From Lutjanus erythropterus (Eukaryota; Chordata; Actinopteri; Lutjaniformes; Lutjanidae): a stretch of 64,000 nt of DNA. The position numbers and the translations under genes were made by a program. The DNA lies in assembly GCA_020091685.1 (NCBI GenBank), contig CM034613.1:24933738-24997737 (forward strand). Reading direction: 5' to 3'. The notes beneath the pieces are model-generated. The model worked only from the letters and a program-made list of their open reading frames with translations, was not told where the DNA came from and ran no database searches. Positions 52,034 to 64,000 of this stretch are shown here, in pieces; within the stretch, counting starts at the first letter, position 1, and the number at the start of each line of letters is the position of its first letter.

Positions 52034-53034
52034 GTGAGTTTGTCTTGTTGTCTGTGTGTGTTGTAACTTTTTATTCAGAGCGTAGAGTCATTATAAAAAC
52101 AAAGGTCTGTAAGTACAAGCTTCACTTCATCAAGTTTGTACATAAACTTTGTCACAGTTTGCTTTTGTGTGGGTGAGATGTAACGGTTAACGAAGTTGCA
52201 GCAGCTTTAGCTAGGCTATCAGTTAGCTTAATTTTAGCCTAGCTAACTTAGATTCAAGTTTGTTGGCCTCTTTTCAGCCAAATATTCCAATATTTTGGGG
52301 CCATGCCTGGCATCGAAGATGTTATTACTCAATTTGATTGATTAATTTGACAGTTTGACAAAACAGTCCCAACACAAGATTGATATTATTATATTATTGT
52401 ATTAGCTATACTACAGTATCGTCGTACATTTAATTTTTTATGTAGCTACTATAAGGCAGCACTTTATATTAACCATCAATAAATATTAAATTTGCACTTA
52501 ATTAAACTTAGTTCATAGTTATATTACTTTTAACAAACATTTAATTTATAATATCGGATGCTTACTAAGTATTAGTAATGCTCTGCATGTTATTTTATCA
52601 GTAGTTTGTGATATTAGATTTTACTTTATTTTGTATCATATCAATTTATCTTTTATTAATGATGGTTATTAATCATTTACAGTTTTACAGTTGTACCCAG
52701 CAAACTCAGACTGTACTAGAACTAGAATTTGTTAACCTGTAACCAAACTTTATCTGAAATGATAATTAGTAGGACAAATCAGTGAAACATAAAACAAACA
52801 AACAATAAATAATAATAAATATATATAAATAATAAATTAAAAAAAACATACAGGCCTGTAGTAACCAGATCTGCATTTTAGTGTTACAGTGCAGGACATA
52901 AATTTTAAAATGAATTACTTTATAAGATTATGGAGAAAAAAAAAGAAAATGGTTATTAGATATAATAACATTCTAATGGTTGTTGTAGTTATCATGCTAG
53001 CTGCTCTCTCCTTTAGTTTAACTGACAGGTGAAG

Positions 53035-56000
53035 ATGAACGTGGCAGCAACACGGCATCACACTGGGCCTTTCCTACCAGACATGAGTACCAACAGCAAC
53101 AAACAGAGGAAAAGCACTCGGTACAGGTAGAGTACAACTGCAGTAATCAGCATGAAAGAGTTTAGAAAAGAAAGAACAAAGACAGGAAATGACCTGGGTG
53201 TATGAAGTCTCATACAAATAAGATGATCTTTATTGTCTTATAGTGATCTAGAAATTGAAGATTATGATAAGATACTGCTGAGCTGCATAAATGAATAGAA
53301 TAAAAGGTGAAATGTGTGTGTTTGTGTGTTTGTGTGTTCTGCAGGATGAAGCAGGAGAACGAGTCCCTCCAAACTGGATCGGTATCAAAAAAATCGGGTC
53401 AGACCCTCTCCGTGGCAGAAGTTGCACAGTGAGTTCACTAGGTAACCAGATGGATTTTGGCAAGCCAGATTCAGATGTATTTCTTTTGTTGTTTATGTTT
53501 TTGTTCTTCTTGTTATTTCCTATGAGATTGTACTGGCACACTGTAAAAATATTCTGTTACAAGTAAAAGTGTAAAAATATAATCAGGAAAGTGTACTTAA
53601 AAATGATTGTCACTGAATTTGTCAAAAAAAAGGAACCCTATTAAGTATGTATGAGTGTTAAAAAATAACAAAATGCATAATACAGACAGAGAATTGTGGA
53701 AAAAGTTGTTAAAATCTCATGAAAATTGTAATATTCACAGGAAATAATCTGCTCAAAATTCATCCAAATCACTCATTTTAACAAACATCCTGCAGTTGTT
53801 GTTTTCTCTGTTTGGCTTCATTGTACAGTTTATCAGGTGTTCTGTACTGTTATTGTTATGCTTTGAATAAAACATGAAATATCTATCTGTCTAAATTATG
53901 TGAAAAAATATGTCAGTTTGGTCAGTGACAGAAAAGCGGTCCTTTTAGGAAAGGTGGGAAGCATCAGTTTAAATAATCTAAAATAGTCCTTTCATTTAAA
54001 TGTAGACAGCAGACCGGGGTGTTAAAAGGTTTAAGTACTTTTTCAGTGTGTCAAGAGACTAAACACAGTGATGTAAATATTCAGTATGAAGCTGGACACC
54101 CTGACTGAGTGTAAGCTGGCTAATATTAGAAAGAGAGGTTTCTTCGCCCTCTGCTGCCAAATAGTTTTAACTTGTTGAGCACAGAGATCAAGGTTCAACT
54201 TTACTTAGTCTCGCTCTTCTTTCTGACTAATTTTCTGCAACAATATTCCACATCCCAGCTGTTTTTCATCCGTCTGCTCTTGCCTAACTGTCTCATTTTC
54301 TCTTCATGCTCCTCTCACATGTCTGTAGGATAAGAAACAGTCTGAAGCAGAACATCTGTGTGCAGCTGCTTCATGAGGGCTATCACAGGTACCTCACTCT
54401 CTGTCTGTTCAGTGAGCACTGAGTCGTGTTCTTGAGTTTTTGGAGGAGGTACATGCTATTATATAATTTATTTACGTGTACTATAGGGTTATCCTTATTT
54501 CACATTTTCTTGTTCATTGTGAAGCTGTATGTTTTTGTCAGTAAAAAGTTAAATATTGCCTTAATATGAGAAAAGTTAACCCGACAGTGAAACAACAAAC
54601 ACTTAATTTTGTAGGAGGTGGTTTTGTAAACTATTATAAAAATGTTCTAATGACCATTAAATCCAGTTTTATAACAAAAGAACACATCTGCACATTTTCT
54701 CACCGTCCCTCTGAACAGAACTTACTGACTTAAGTTCCATGTCGAGGGTCAGAATGCAGTAAATGATTCTGGGTAAGATTTGTGGTTTGTTTTGATTCAG
54801 GGTGTAACTTCCACAATCAGCCACAAGAGGGCACTGTTTCCTTATCAAATAAAATGCATGATGTCATCTGTACTACAAGTATAGATTTCCAGTGGAGTCA
54901 GACTGCTGTCAGACCATTAAAGGGATAGTTTGGAGTTTCTGAAGTGTGGTTCAATGAGGTACTTATTCACATTCACTGTATTACCAGCAGCAGATGGAGG
55001 TCGACACGCCTCCAGTTTGGAGAAGCAGCAGGTGTACTGGTGTAGGAGGCTAAGCAATGTACTGCTGTGGACAGGGTCAGCAGCAGAATGTATGTTAGAC
55101 ACTTAAAAAATAAATATGAGTTCAATTGTGCGCTATATTTAGAATGTTTTTACCACTTTAACTTGCTGCCTGAGAGCCTTTTCTGATAGGAAACCACCAG
55201 TACTTAAGGCAAATTTCTCTCTCTCCAAAGCTAAAAACCTCCATCTGGAAAATCAGTAAAACTGGGCTGGAGATGCCTCAGTCAGTTAGTTTGAAATCAC
55301 ACAATAACAAAGAAATAGACATACCATTTTTCTTGGAAATAATTTTTGTAGATATGTTCATTTAATCTAACTTAATTTATTTATTTTTTGTTGCATATTG
55401 TAGCTGTGACTGTTTTTGTTGTTTGTGTTTTGACCTATTGTGAACGTAGAATCATTTTTATCTGAATAAATGTCTGTTTTAAAAGTCAAAAACGGTCTCT
55501 CTGTGTCTCTCAGGTCGTTCTCGGAGCTCTTCTCTCTGCTGACCACTGATCAGGATCGGAGGGCGGCAGCTGAACCAGGTTCAGACGACAGACTTCAGAC
55601 GCCGCTCGAAGAACAACGGGACAAACTGGAGACCATGAGAGATCACCTGATCCGGGCCGAACAGGCTGAAAGGACCCGTACGTACTGGAGTTATTATTTT
55701 GTATTTGTATTTTTTAATATATGTTTTCAATTTAGTTAAGTTTCAGTTTGCTTTCAGAGTGGGTTTTCTGAATGTTGCAGCACTGGGGTGAGGAGGTTTT
55801 CCCTCACAGTGTTTTCTCTGTGTGTGTGTGTAGGTTCCTGGTCTGTGGTGTGTGAGCAGCGTCTGTTTTTGGGTCTGTACTTCTCGGCTCCAGAGGATCT
55901 CTGGCTCAGTTTACACTTCTACCACAGCTGTGCAGATAGAGAGGAAGGAGGCTACACAAGACCGGCCACTGAGGCCCGGGCGTGCATGGCTGAAATTTAC

Positions 56001-57413
56001 CTGCAACGAGGTGGACACACACACACACACACGCACACACACACACACAGAAAGATGGATGACAAATAAAGCAACCTGTATAGATTTCACAAATTATTTG
56101 TTTTCTCCTCTGTGGCCATGCAGGTGAGCTGGAAGAGGCAAGGCAGCAGGCAGAGCTGTGCATCAATCAGGCGCAGGACGGCGGCTGGCTGGACTCAGCC
56201 GGTCGGCCCCTGAGGCTCAAGGCCCGCCAAACACTGTGGAAGATCTACAGCTGGCTGGCCGATGCTCCGCTGGACACCGCAGACTACAAAGAGGCCCTGA
56301 CGCTGCTCCACAAGGGCTACAGCATAGCGACAGAGTGTAGGTGGACTGAAAATATACTGGATACAAACTGCAACTGAAGATACATGAATGTCAGTGCACA
56401 GTGACAGTGACGCATGTGAATACAGGTCAGAGATGTTGCTTTTTACTGCTTTGATTGGTCCTCATGACTGATGTCTGTTTCAGCTGAAGACAAACAGATT
56501 GAAGGGGAGGCCTCCTATCGACTGGGACTGACCTATCAGAGAGCAGGAAACCATAACAAAGCCAAACAGGTACCTGAGAGAGTGTGTGTGTGTGTGTGTG
56601 TGTGCGTGCGAAGCTTTCTTTTTAATTTTTTTTAATTCCATCAAATCTCCTGAAAAGACCAAAAAACAACAATATTGAACCAGTAGATTTCAATTTTAGT
56701 CAAACTCACATTCAGTGTGGAGCTTCAGGCAGTTTTCCACTTTTCTCCCCTGTAGTTGAAGTCACTCAGAAAAAGTTGTTTGTTTGGCTCATCTGTTTTT
56801 CGGTCTGTTCATTTCTGTTTCGTGAAGAAGAAGCAGAACAAACCTTTTCCTGGTTTGTCTCAGGTGACGGGCAGGTGAGGGGTGGAACTTTGTGATGATT
56901 CAAACATAAAGCAGGGTTGTGGTTAATTCCAGGGCATGAATTCATGGCTTGATTACCTTCATTATCTTGTCTCCTGCGCTGCTCTAAAACCTGAAGTTAA
57001 AACAAGGAACAAGTAAACTAAAATGACCATGACATGAGGTGAACCCAGGACACTTTTCGGTGCATCTTATACAAAAACACTTTGTTCAAAACTACAACTT
57101 TCCACTGTTTGTATAGTTTTTTTTGCCAGCTGTCTTTACTGCGTTTTGCAGCTTTTAGTCTGGATTTAGCTTAGTTACACACAATAATCATTAGTAGAGA
57201 CAGTCATTGTTGGTTTCAGTCTTTTCATGGTGTTTGTTGATGAGAAGAAAAAAAAGATCATATTTATGTTTTATGTACAAATATAATCGTGTGTCTGTGA
57301 ATGTTTGTGTGTCCAGTTCTTCAACAACTGCATGCAGATTTATGGCACACTGCAGGATGCAGACGGACTGGGGAAATCTTACAAGGCCATGGCCAAGTCT
57401 ATTGAGAGGTACG

Positions 57414-57484
<71 letters not shown>

Positions 57485-57965
57485 GAAGGAACCACTGTGA
57501 GGGAGAGCCTACGAGCCCTTTTACCTGTTGTCAAAAACAGTATTACATTTAGAAAATTGCTACATTTGCAGTAATATTTGTTTTTAACCAACATATACAT
57601 CAATTATTCCATCAATTTATATCTTAACACATTTAGCAAGATTTAAAATTTTATCTCAGCGTACATCATTTACACAAAATGTGCAGAAATCTGACATTTT
57701 GGATCAATTTTCTTGTTCTTCATACAGTCTCTACTCCGGCTCGATGGACAAAACAGAGTTAACCAAAGTCTAAAAGTTGTCAGATTATTAAAGTAAAATT
57801 GTGGCTTCATGCTGTTTTTTTCAGTGACACCTAACAGCTAATTAAAGCTCTCAAATGTTTCTCCACATGATCATGTGTGAACATAAACAAACTGTTCACC
57901 AAAGTGTCCTTTCTGAAGTGTCTTTCCTTCATGAATATAGCTGTCCTTGCTTGTCAGTGTCAGTA

Positions 57966-58041
<76 letters not shown>

Positions 58042-59060
58042 TGTCAGTGAAGGAAACATACATGAAACGATTCAGTGTCTGGAGACGTTAGCCGACATCT
58101 CCCGTAGCAACGGACTGCAGCACAACCTGGCAGACGCCTACCTGTATCTGGGCAATATCTACTATAAAAGGGTATGACACACACACACACATGCACACAC
58201 ACACACACACATAGTCATTATTATGAGAAATTAAACTGCCCAAATACATTTTTACCAGGCTGCCTCCTTCTCTTTCTGTCTGTAGAGTCAGTATCAGAGA
58301 GCAGGTGAGTTCTTCCTGCAGAGTTATGAAGTCGCCCGTAACATGGGAGATGTGACTCTGCTGCAGAAAGCTCAGGTAAACGTCACGTCTGTACGGCTCT
58401 TTTCACATTATCTTACAGCTGGTACTCAGCTTGTGGTGCAGACCTTGTTGTGAGCAGTTTCATGTAGGAACTGTTGTTTTCCAGTAGAATAAAAGTAGTT
58501 CTGGTAGATTTTACTGCAGAAAGACAGTACTTCCTACATGAAACTGCTCACATCAAGGCCTGTGGATTATCTTTAGTAACCAGATCATGATTTCTGGACA
58601 GAGACACTGGTTTTGAATTGTTCAAATTATGTTTTTGGTGTGCTGAAATAAAGCAGAGTGCCTTCAGAGAGAAGGCAGACATCTCCAAAACTCTGCAACT
58701 CACACCAAAACTATCTGGATGGAAAATATCACTACAGGCCAGGGGAGAAAACTGGGGAGAACTGTCCCTTTAATATAAGTAACTTTTGTAGATTTTCAGG
58801 TAGTAGTCTATTTCTGGTTCTAAACATGATGAGTAACTGTCATGACTCACTGGGACACTTGGATAAAAAACTTAATGTCTGACGTTCCTTCAGTTTCACA
58901 AAGTGGTCCAATACATAAGTACCATCTTTAATGTAATAAAGCCAGTGGCAGAAATAAACAACAGTCGTCGTCTTTTCAGAGTTGTTTACACGCTGACAGC
59001 TGTTCCTCTCTCTGTCAGGTGTTCTTGGCCAGCGCTCGCGCTCAGCAAATGCAATGCTGA
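53035..59060 (+). CDS. ttc29: Tetratricopeptide repeat protein 29, complete, 11 coding exons
   Basis: TTC29 is an axonemal/ciliary TPR protein needed for sperm flagella; human loss causes malformed tails. Exons: 53035-53126, 53345-53428, 54329-54388, 55514-55677, 55834-56010, 56124-56336, 56484-56569, 57317-57408, 58048-58171, 58286-58375, 59019-59060. All junctions are GT/AG with consistent phases; 1224 nt, 407 aa (human about 475). Diagnostic stretches: IRNSLKQNICVQLLHEGYHR followed by SFSELF (residues about 70-85), PLEEQRDKLETMRDHLIRAE, EGEASYRLGLTYQRAGNHNK, KSYKAMAKSIESEGNIHETI, NLADAYLYLGNIYYKRSQYQ, and C-terminal ASARAQQMQC. At least four TPR units are visible in residues 270-400. The 5' UTR exon starts at 53017 after a CTCCTTTAG acceptor; a first non-coding exon probably ends at 52033. 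The C-terminus is shorter than in human. Confidence 0.95.
54917..55270. mobile_element. Second, partial copy of the 5502 MITE (ttc29 intron 3)
   Basis: Starts with the same TTAAAGGGATAGTT and shares GAAGTGTGGTTCAATGAGGTA-like sequence and AGATGGAGGTCG, but the right end is missing. Confidence 0.65.
56013..56049 (+). repeat. (AC)n at the ttc29 exon 5 donor
   Basis: AC run with one G interruption starting a few bases after the GTGG donor. Confidence 0.9.
57411..57481 (+). repeat. (AC)n run at the ttc29 intron 8 donor
   Basis: Begins two bases after the donor GT with ACGCACGC and continues as pure AC for over 60 nt. Complementary to the (GT)n at the other end of the intron. Confidence 0.95.
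57969..58040 (+). repeat. (GT)36 run at the ttc29 intron 8 acceptor
   Basis: 72 nt of pure GT ending seven bases before exon 9 (CTGTCAG). There is almost no conventional polypyrimidine tract. Confidence 0.95.
58176..58212 (+). repeat. (AC)n at the ttc29 exon 9 donor
   Basis: AC run with one ATGC interruption starting right after GTATG. Confidence 0.9.
58441..58773. mobile_element. Fold-back MITE in ttc29 intron 10
   Basis: Arms at 58441-58471 and 58530-58560 are near-perfect inverted repeats around TGAGCAGTTTCATGTAGGAA, and weaker pairing continues inward. The element seems to end with GAACTGTCCCTTTAA at 58759-58773. A partial relative ends at 40561-40575. Confidence 0.6.
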
Positions 59061-59335
59061 CGTGGAGCCACGCCCACCACCCTGTGATGACTGATGGCGT
59101 CGACCAAGAGTACGTCAGGAGCTCAGTACAGACTACAAATAATGCTGCTACTGTCTGGTACTAACTTATCGTCAGATAACGAAATCAGTGAATAATATGA
59201 GGGATAATCAACGATTAGATGTGCACTTAAACAGTTTGACAGCTCGACATGGAGGTGAGGGGGTTGCCTCTGTTGCCTTGCACTCCTGCAAGTTGATTAT
59301 TGCACTTATACCACAGTCATTTGCCAATAACATGT

Positions 59336-59341
59336 AATAAA
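59336..59341 (+). terminator. Candidate ttc29 polyadenylation signal
   Basis: AATAAA 276 bp after the ttc29 stop, the first on the plus strand downstream. Confidence 0.4.
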
Positions 59342-61150
59342 AGGATTCAAAGGCTTTTTGGTGAAAGTTTTGCACTCAAAATCTAAAGTTATGAAGCAGG
59401 AGTTTACTGTTGTCAAGACCAGGAATAATTCTAGTCCCTTTTACAACCAAACTCAGCTGGTTTACTGCAGTTGATAAGGAGTAACACTAACTAGATGCGA
59501 TGAAAGTGAATAAGTGTCAACATATACTCTGTAGATGAGTAAATTAGGTGTAACTAAAGTATTTTTCTTAAATCAGCCTTGTAAAAGTTCCTCTTTCCTT
59601 CCAGATCCTGTCCTTTTTCCTTGTGTTACAAGGCATATCAAGAGTGAAATAAGCAGTAAACACCACATCTGAGTTCTGCATTTCTTACTTTGAAACTGCA
59701 GTGAGCAAGGCAGTCGAAAAAGAAAAAAATGGATTCATTTGTATCATTAGCAGCAATTCCCCGCCCACAGGTGAAGCCCGATGTAACTTGTTACCGTTGG
59801 CATATGCAAAGAGTCCCAGAGGGCAGGGACTATTTGCATATTTATAAATCCTTGAATACTAATTGAATGCAAAGTGTAGAGCTATATGTAAGCCATTTGA
59901 GCCTGTTTTGCAAAAACAGCATATCAGACAGGGTTCATTACTTCTTGCAGAGTCTTTTATATTGTTTAAAACATGACTGGAGGTGGAGTTTAAGAAGAGC
60001 CTTTACTTACACAACTGTGACAGTTAATCTGGTCTAATCCCACGTTTCAACATGTTGAGACAAGAGAAAGCCAGTCGAGCCTCTTGTTTGAGTAAACAAA
60101 CCAACCAAAGCATCGGTTTGATATCTGGTTCAGGTCTGATGCATTTTAACTCACATACATGATCCAAAAAAAAAAAAAAAGTTTTTTTCTGGGTTTGTTT
60201 GTTCCTGTGAACGCAGAACACACGACTCTGTGGATGATAATGTTGGTCTGTTCACCTCTGTGGACCTGAACACCAAAAACAAAAACACTCTATCACAGCC
60301 AATAAAAACTTTAATGGTGAACCTGAATAATTAATGTTAGTCTTTGAGAGAGAAAAGAGAAGCTGATGACCAACAGTTAGTTAGCAGAGAAATTTTGAAT
60401 AATTATTTGAATGTGGCACTAAATTTGTTTCTAATTCTGCATTTTTTAATAAACAACAGCACTGAACATTTTAATATTGTTTGTTGCACAGAATAAAAAA
60501 TGTTTTAGAATAAAATATATTAAGCAATTTCATTGTTGGCTGAACTGCTGTATGATTGTTTTTGAAAGGAATTGTTTGCAATTATTTTCTTGTACCCTAT
60601 GTTTAATTATGAACACTTACTTTATTTTTAATTTTTAAACAACTCTATTTAATTTAAGTTTCTTTCCTCTATTCCTGTGATTCTCTAATTAACTTTTTCA
60701 GTTCAGTCGTTTGTTTTTAGTCAGACAGTTTGCTAAAATTTACACTTATTTGTTTTATTATTTTTTATATAGTATTCTAAATATTTTACCAACCTGTATT
60801 TATTTAATCAAAGTTTGATTACATTATTAAGTTCAAAATGTCAAGCATTATTTAGTTATCATATTAAAAAATAGGGAATCACATTTTAGTCAATATTTAA
60901 TTAATAAATACATACATATAAAATAAATAAGAATCTATTGCACTATCGTGATAAAGTTATATAATTAGTTTTTTAAACATATTTATTGTTTCATGCATGC
61001 ATGCATTTATTTCAAGATGTATTTTATAGTGTTGTTTGTTTGTTTATTTAGTAGCATTTCAATGTAAAAAGAACAAAAACAAAAACATGATTTATATTTT
61101 ATTTACGGTGTATCTGTAGGCTATTGTACATATTTGCCTTTACAACTACC
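59342..61150. other. Intergenic between ttc29 and slc10a7
   Basis: AT-rich, no gene seen. Confidence 0.5.
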
Positions 61151-61216
61151 GTAATGGTAGTTTAAAAATCTGTTGCGCCTCTCCTGTAGTCTTTACGGCT
61201 CGATGTGACCATGTGT

Positions 61217-61225
61217 CCGGAAGTG
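61217..61225 (+). promoter_or_regulatory. ETS/GABPA site in the slc10a7 promoter
   Basis: CCGGAAGTG, a full ETS core, 135 bp upstream of the slc10a7 ATG in a CpG-rich stretch (about 61170-61360). Confidence 0.5.
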
Positions 61226-61359
61226 TCTCCGCTCGTTCTTGCCTCTGTTTTATGACAGAAATACCTCCAGAGAAGAAGCTGGGGGAGAGTTGTAGAACTT
61301 CGGTCCGGCTGGTGTGACGGGGGCCGGCGGGGTGATCTGGTGAACCCCGGGGCTGAAAC

Positions 61360-61459
61360 ATGGGCCTCCTGGCGCGGATACGGAAGGAATGGTTCATCAT
61401 CGGGATTGTGGTGGTCATCTTATCGGCCAAACTGCAGCCCAGCGTCGGTGTCAGAGGAG
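61360..61459 (+). CDS. slc10a7: SLC10A7 first coding exon (partial gene)
   Basis: SLC10A7 is a bile-acid-transporter homologue with ten membrane passes, at Golgi and plasma membrane, linked to glycosylation, calcium entry and skeletal growth. The exon encodes [15 protein letters not shown], a hydrophobic first segment, then [11 protein letters not shown], which matches the human start closely in length and spacing. It ends at donor GAG/GTGAGCG, phase 1, the expected first exon boundary. Exon 2 was not found before position 64000. It follows ttc29 on the same strand, 2.3 kb downstream. Confidence 0.9.
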
Positions 61460-61639
61460 GTGAGCGAGTCGGAGTTTAGGAACTACTCTGTCACTTTTCA
61501 TCAGGTCTCAACCAACACTGAAGTTCACTACAGTCGCTAAAAATGACTGAATTTAAATACAACTAACGCCAACTGACAGAAGTGGCCACTTCTGGCATGT
61601 TGGTACCAGTCTTGAAATGAGTTTTCACTTTTTTATATT

Positions 61640-62450
61640 CACTGTTTGATTATGGATGCATATGATCTCTTAGAGTAACACTTGAGACCTTACATTAACC
61701 AGTTTGAGTCACTGAAAAAATCGGCATGGGTTTGTTTCACCAAACAGCATTTTATTTTAATATAATGCCCAACTTTTAGACTTTGGTCAACTCTGCTTAG
61801 CTTAGAGCGCCTGGACAGAGACCGTAGGAATTTCCAGAAAATTGATGCAAAATTACTAATTTCTACTTAAATGCGCATTATTTCTTCCATGAAATGTATG
61901 CCGAAGTAAACTTCAAATCTTATTGACTATGTTTAGATACAAAATAATAGTATGTTCAATGGAAATGGCTGTCAAAAACGAAGGTAACTGTAAATTTTAA
62001 GATTTTCCCAATGGCGTTTCGTTTATCACGCACAAGAGTTTCTTGACGTTTATCTTTACTGATTGCTTATTGGGACAAATGATGTCGCAGAAAAAGTTTG
62101 AGACCTTAAATTAACCGTCGGGAGTCACTGAAAAAAATCTACATGGGAGCGTTTCACCACCCACTATTTATTTTTTAATAAACTGATAATGTTTTAGACT
62201 TGTCTCACTAATCGCGCCCGGACATACACTATAGGGATTACAAGAAAAATGATGCAAAATGTTGAATTTCTACTTAAATACGTGTTACTTCATGTACATC
62301 ATTTATGCCGATAAACGATTTGAATCTTATACAGTATATCAGGGAATAAATGAATGATTTATTTTTTGGATATAGTTATTAAAAGCAAAGTAACCTTAAA
62401 TTCCAGGATTTTCTAAATGGAGTTTCGCTGTGTTGCACATAAAAAGGTAT
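61640..62450 (+). repeat. Diverged tandem duplication in slc10a7 intron 1
   Basis: Unit 1 (about 61640-62050) and unit 2 (about 62055-62450) share GAGACCTTA(C/A)ATTAACC, GAGTCACTGAAAAAA, GATGCAAAAT, ATTTCTACTTAAAT, ATGCCGA and CGTTTCG/AGTTTCG in the same order, offset about 416 bp. Confidence 0.75.
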
Positions 62451-64000
62451 GATGATGCTCGGTGGAGCAGGTAGATGCTCCTTCACAGTGGTTCCTGTGT
62501 GTTTCCTTCTTACCTGTGGTGCTGTAGTGACACGTTGCATTCAGCAGTAATGTCAACACACACACACACACGGAACACACCCCTTTCTTGGTCACTCACT
62601 GCTCCACGCTTCCGTGTGCGCGTTCACGATGACGCTGTGTCATTGGCTCACATCATATGTCTTTATTTACTCGTGTTCAGACATTGCAGTGGATGGTGTC
62701 AGGTGTGACAAACCAAATGGCCCCAGTAGCTCTTAGCCGGATGTGTGACCATAGCTTGAGAACCCCAGCTGACATGAGTAGAAAGTGAAGTTTATGATGT
62801 GGACAAAAAGGTTTTATCAGAGTTGTAATTTCACAGATAAGACATGTTTATTACCTGAGAAGTGATAAGTGGACTAATCCGTGAGGCTGTGAGAGATCAA
62901 CTCAGTCACACCTTCACATTTTAACCTGGAGATTAGATAAACTCCCGTGCTGCTACTGTCAGGATGCTGCCTTCAGGTGCTCCTCGGAAACTCCACCATC
63001 AAACAGCACAAGTGCCAGCCAAGTGCTTTTGTTCAAAAACATTAACACAAAGCATCGTGTAACAAAAAAAAATCCCTGGTTGCTGCTTTCTTTCACTATG
63101 CATCAGCCAACAAAGAGGGAGTCTGTTCAGAAATGACAGTCAGTCTGTGGTTTTTGATTATTTTGAACAATATTTCAATAGGCCTATTATTTAATTGTCC
63201 CCTTCTCTTTGTATTTAAAGTTTTCTTGCCAAGCTTCCTACATCCCGGAAGGCCCTTTGGTTTATTAGTGTTAAACGTTTGTCAGATTTTCTTAAAACCA
63301 GAGTATGAGTTACTAAATTATACTCAACAAAAACGTAAACCTAACACTTTTGTTTTTTCCTCTCATTTTTGCCCTCTGCCTCTGATGGATTACTTGTTTC
63401 CTCTGATGGTTCGGTAGGTTTAGGCATGAGGAGAGACTGGTTGAGTTGGTTTAGTGTTGCCAATCCTTTGATGTGTCATACACTAATAATTCCCACCACA
63501 CATAGAATCAGCATGAACAGTGTGAACTGGGGTGTTCACCCTAACAAAAGATTTTTAAAGGAATTTCTTTAGGGTTTAGAATTTGTCTGCATGTTGGGAA
63601 ATTAGTACATAAAAAGTACTGATATACAGCACATTAGTTACAGTACATTGTTTGGAAACTGCTGCTGTAGTCCTTTGTGACAGTTCAGTGCCAAACAAAC
63701 ATAAATGTATGTGTAATAAAACTTCAAAAAAAAGTTTCAAGATAAAACTGCACATTTTAGAGTGTCTTTACGTTACGATACGACCAGTCTAAAGAACGCC
63801 TGTGCAACACTCCGGCTGTTTAATCAGGATTTCTGCACTTCACACTGTCCAGGTGGATGGATTATTTTGTCACAGGAGAAGGACTCACTAAAACAGATTT
63901 TAACAAGTTTAGTGAACAACAAAATACGTATAAAATGTTTTGAAAATTGTAAGATTTATTTGACAATACAATCTGTTTTTGGAGCTTTCAACTGCATCTC
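62451..64000. other. slc10a7 intron 1, to the window end
   Basis: Non-coding; short (CA)n at 62556-62572. No slc10a7 exon 2 recognised. Confidence 0.5.

Noticed and set aside
63280-63330. FLKPEY segment as slc10a7 exon 2
   Set aside because: Only LKPE fits; the following residues do not match the transporter, and no proper acceptor/donor pair frames it.

Overview
The window is nuclear DNA of a bony fish, most likely a percomorph teleost. It is AT-rich, intron-rich, full of CA/GT microsatellites and small non-autonomous DNA transposons, and holds vertebrate genes with GT-AG introns plus a fish-type NLR immune receptor. No bacterial or viral gene was seen.

Layout. 1-8700: the first coding exon of a doublecortin-like kinase (dclk2-like, minus strand, 5930-6365), a 474-bp hAT insertion with intact 8-bp target duplications (2480-2953) and a 348-bp TTAA-flanked MITE (5502-5849). 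A GC/CpG-rich block at about 8690-9010 is the likely dclk2 promoter. 9481-9915: a regular 26-bp minisatellite. 17096-24258: one NLR gene on the minus strand (short repeated N-terminal exons, RING-like exon, FISNA-NACHT exon, two LRR exons, B30.2 exon) with several frame breaks; an ISRE-like site lies upstream. 31300-37142: tmem184c on the plus strand, 11 exons recognised, also with several frame breaks. 41492-46287: an endothelin receptor type A-like gene (ednra) on the minus strand, 7 intact coding exons, 478 codons. 53035-59060: ttc29 on the plus strand, 11 intact coding exons, 407 codons. 61360-61459: first exon of slc10a7 on the plus strand, with the rest beyond the window.

The set dclk2, tmem184c, ednra, ttc29 and slc10a7 matches the genes found together on human 4q31 (from memory), which supports the identifications. 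The NLR is the lineage-specific insertion into this block. The genes do not form one pathway: they are a neuronal microtubule regulator, an innate immune sensor, a DUF300 membrane protein, a vasoactive/neural-crest GPCR, a sperm/cilium axoneme factor and a Golgi-linked transporter homologue.

Most notable observations: (i) ttc29 intron 8 is bracketed by a long (AC)n run just after the donor and a 72-nt (GT)n run just before the acceptor, so the intron ends can pair; (ii) the ttc29 promoter carries an RFX X-box-like site and two TCTCGCGAGA elements; (iii) a tmem184c intron holds an array of about 18 X-box-like motifs; (iv) frame breaks cluster in 17-37 kb while genes at 41-59 kb are clean, which looks more like local consensus error than decay; (v) slc10a7 intron 1 contains an old tandem duplication of about 416 bp.
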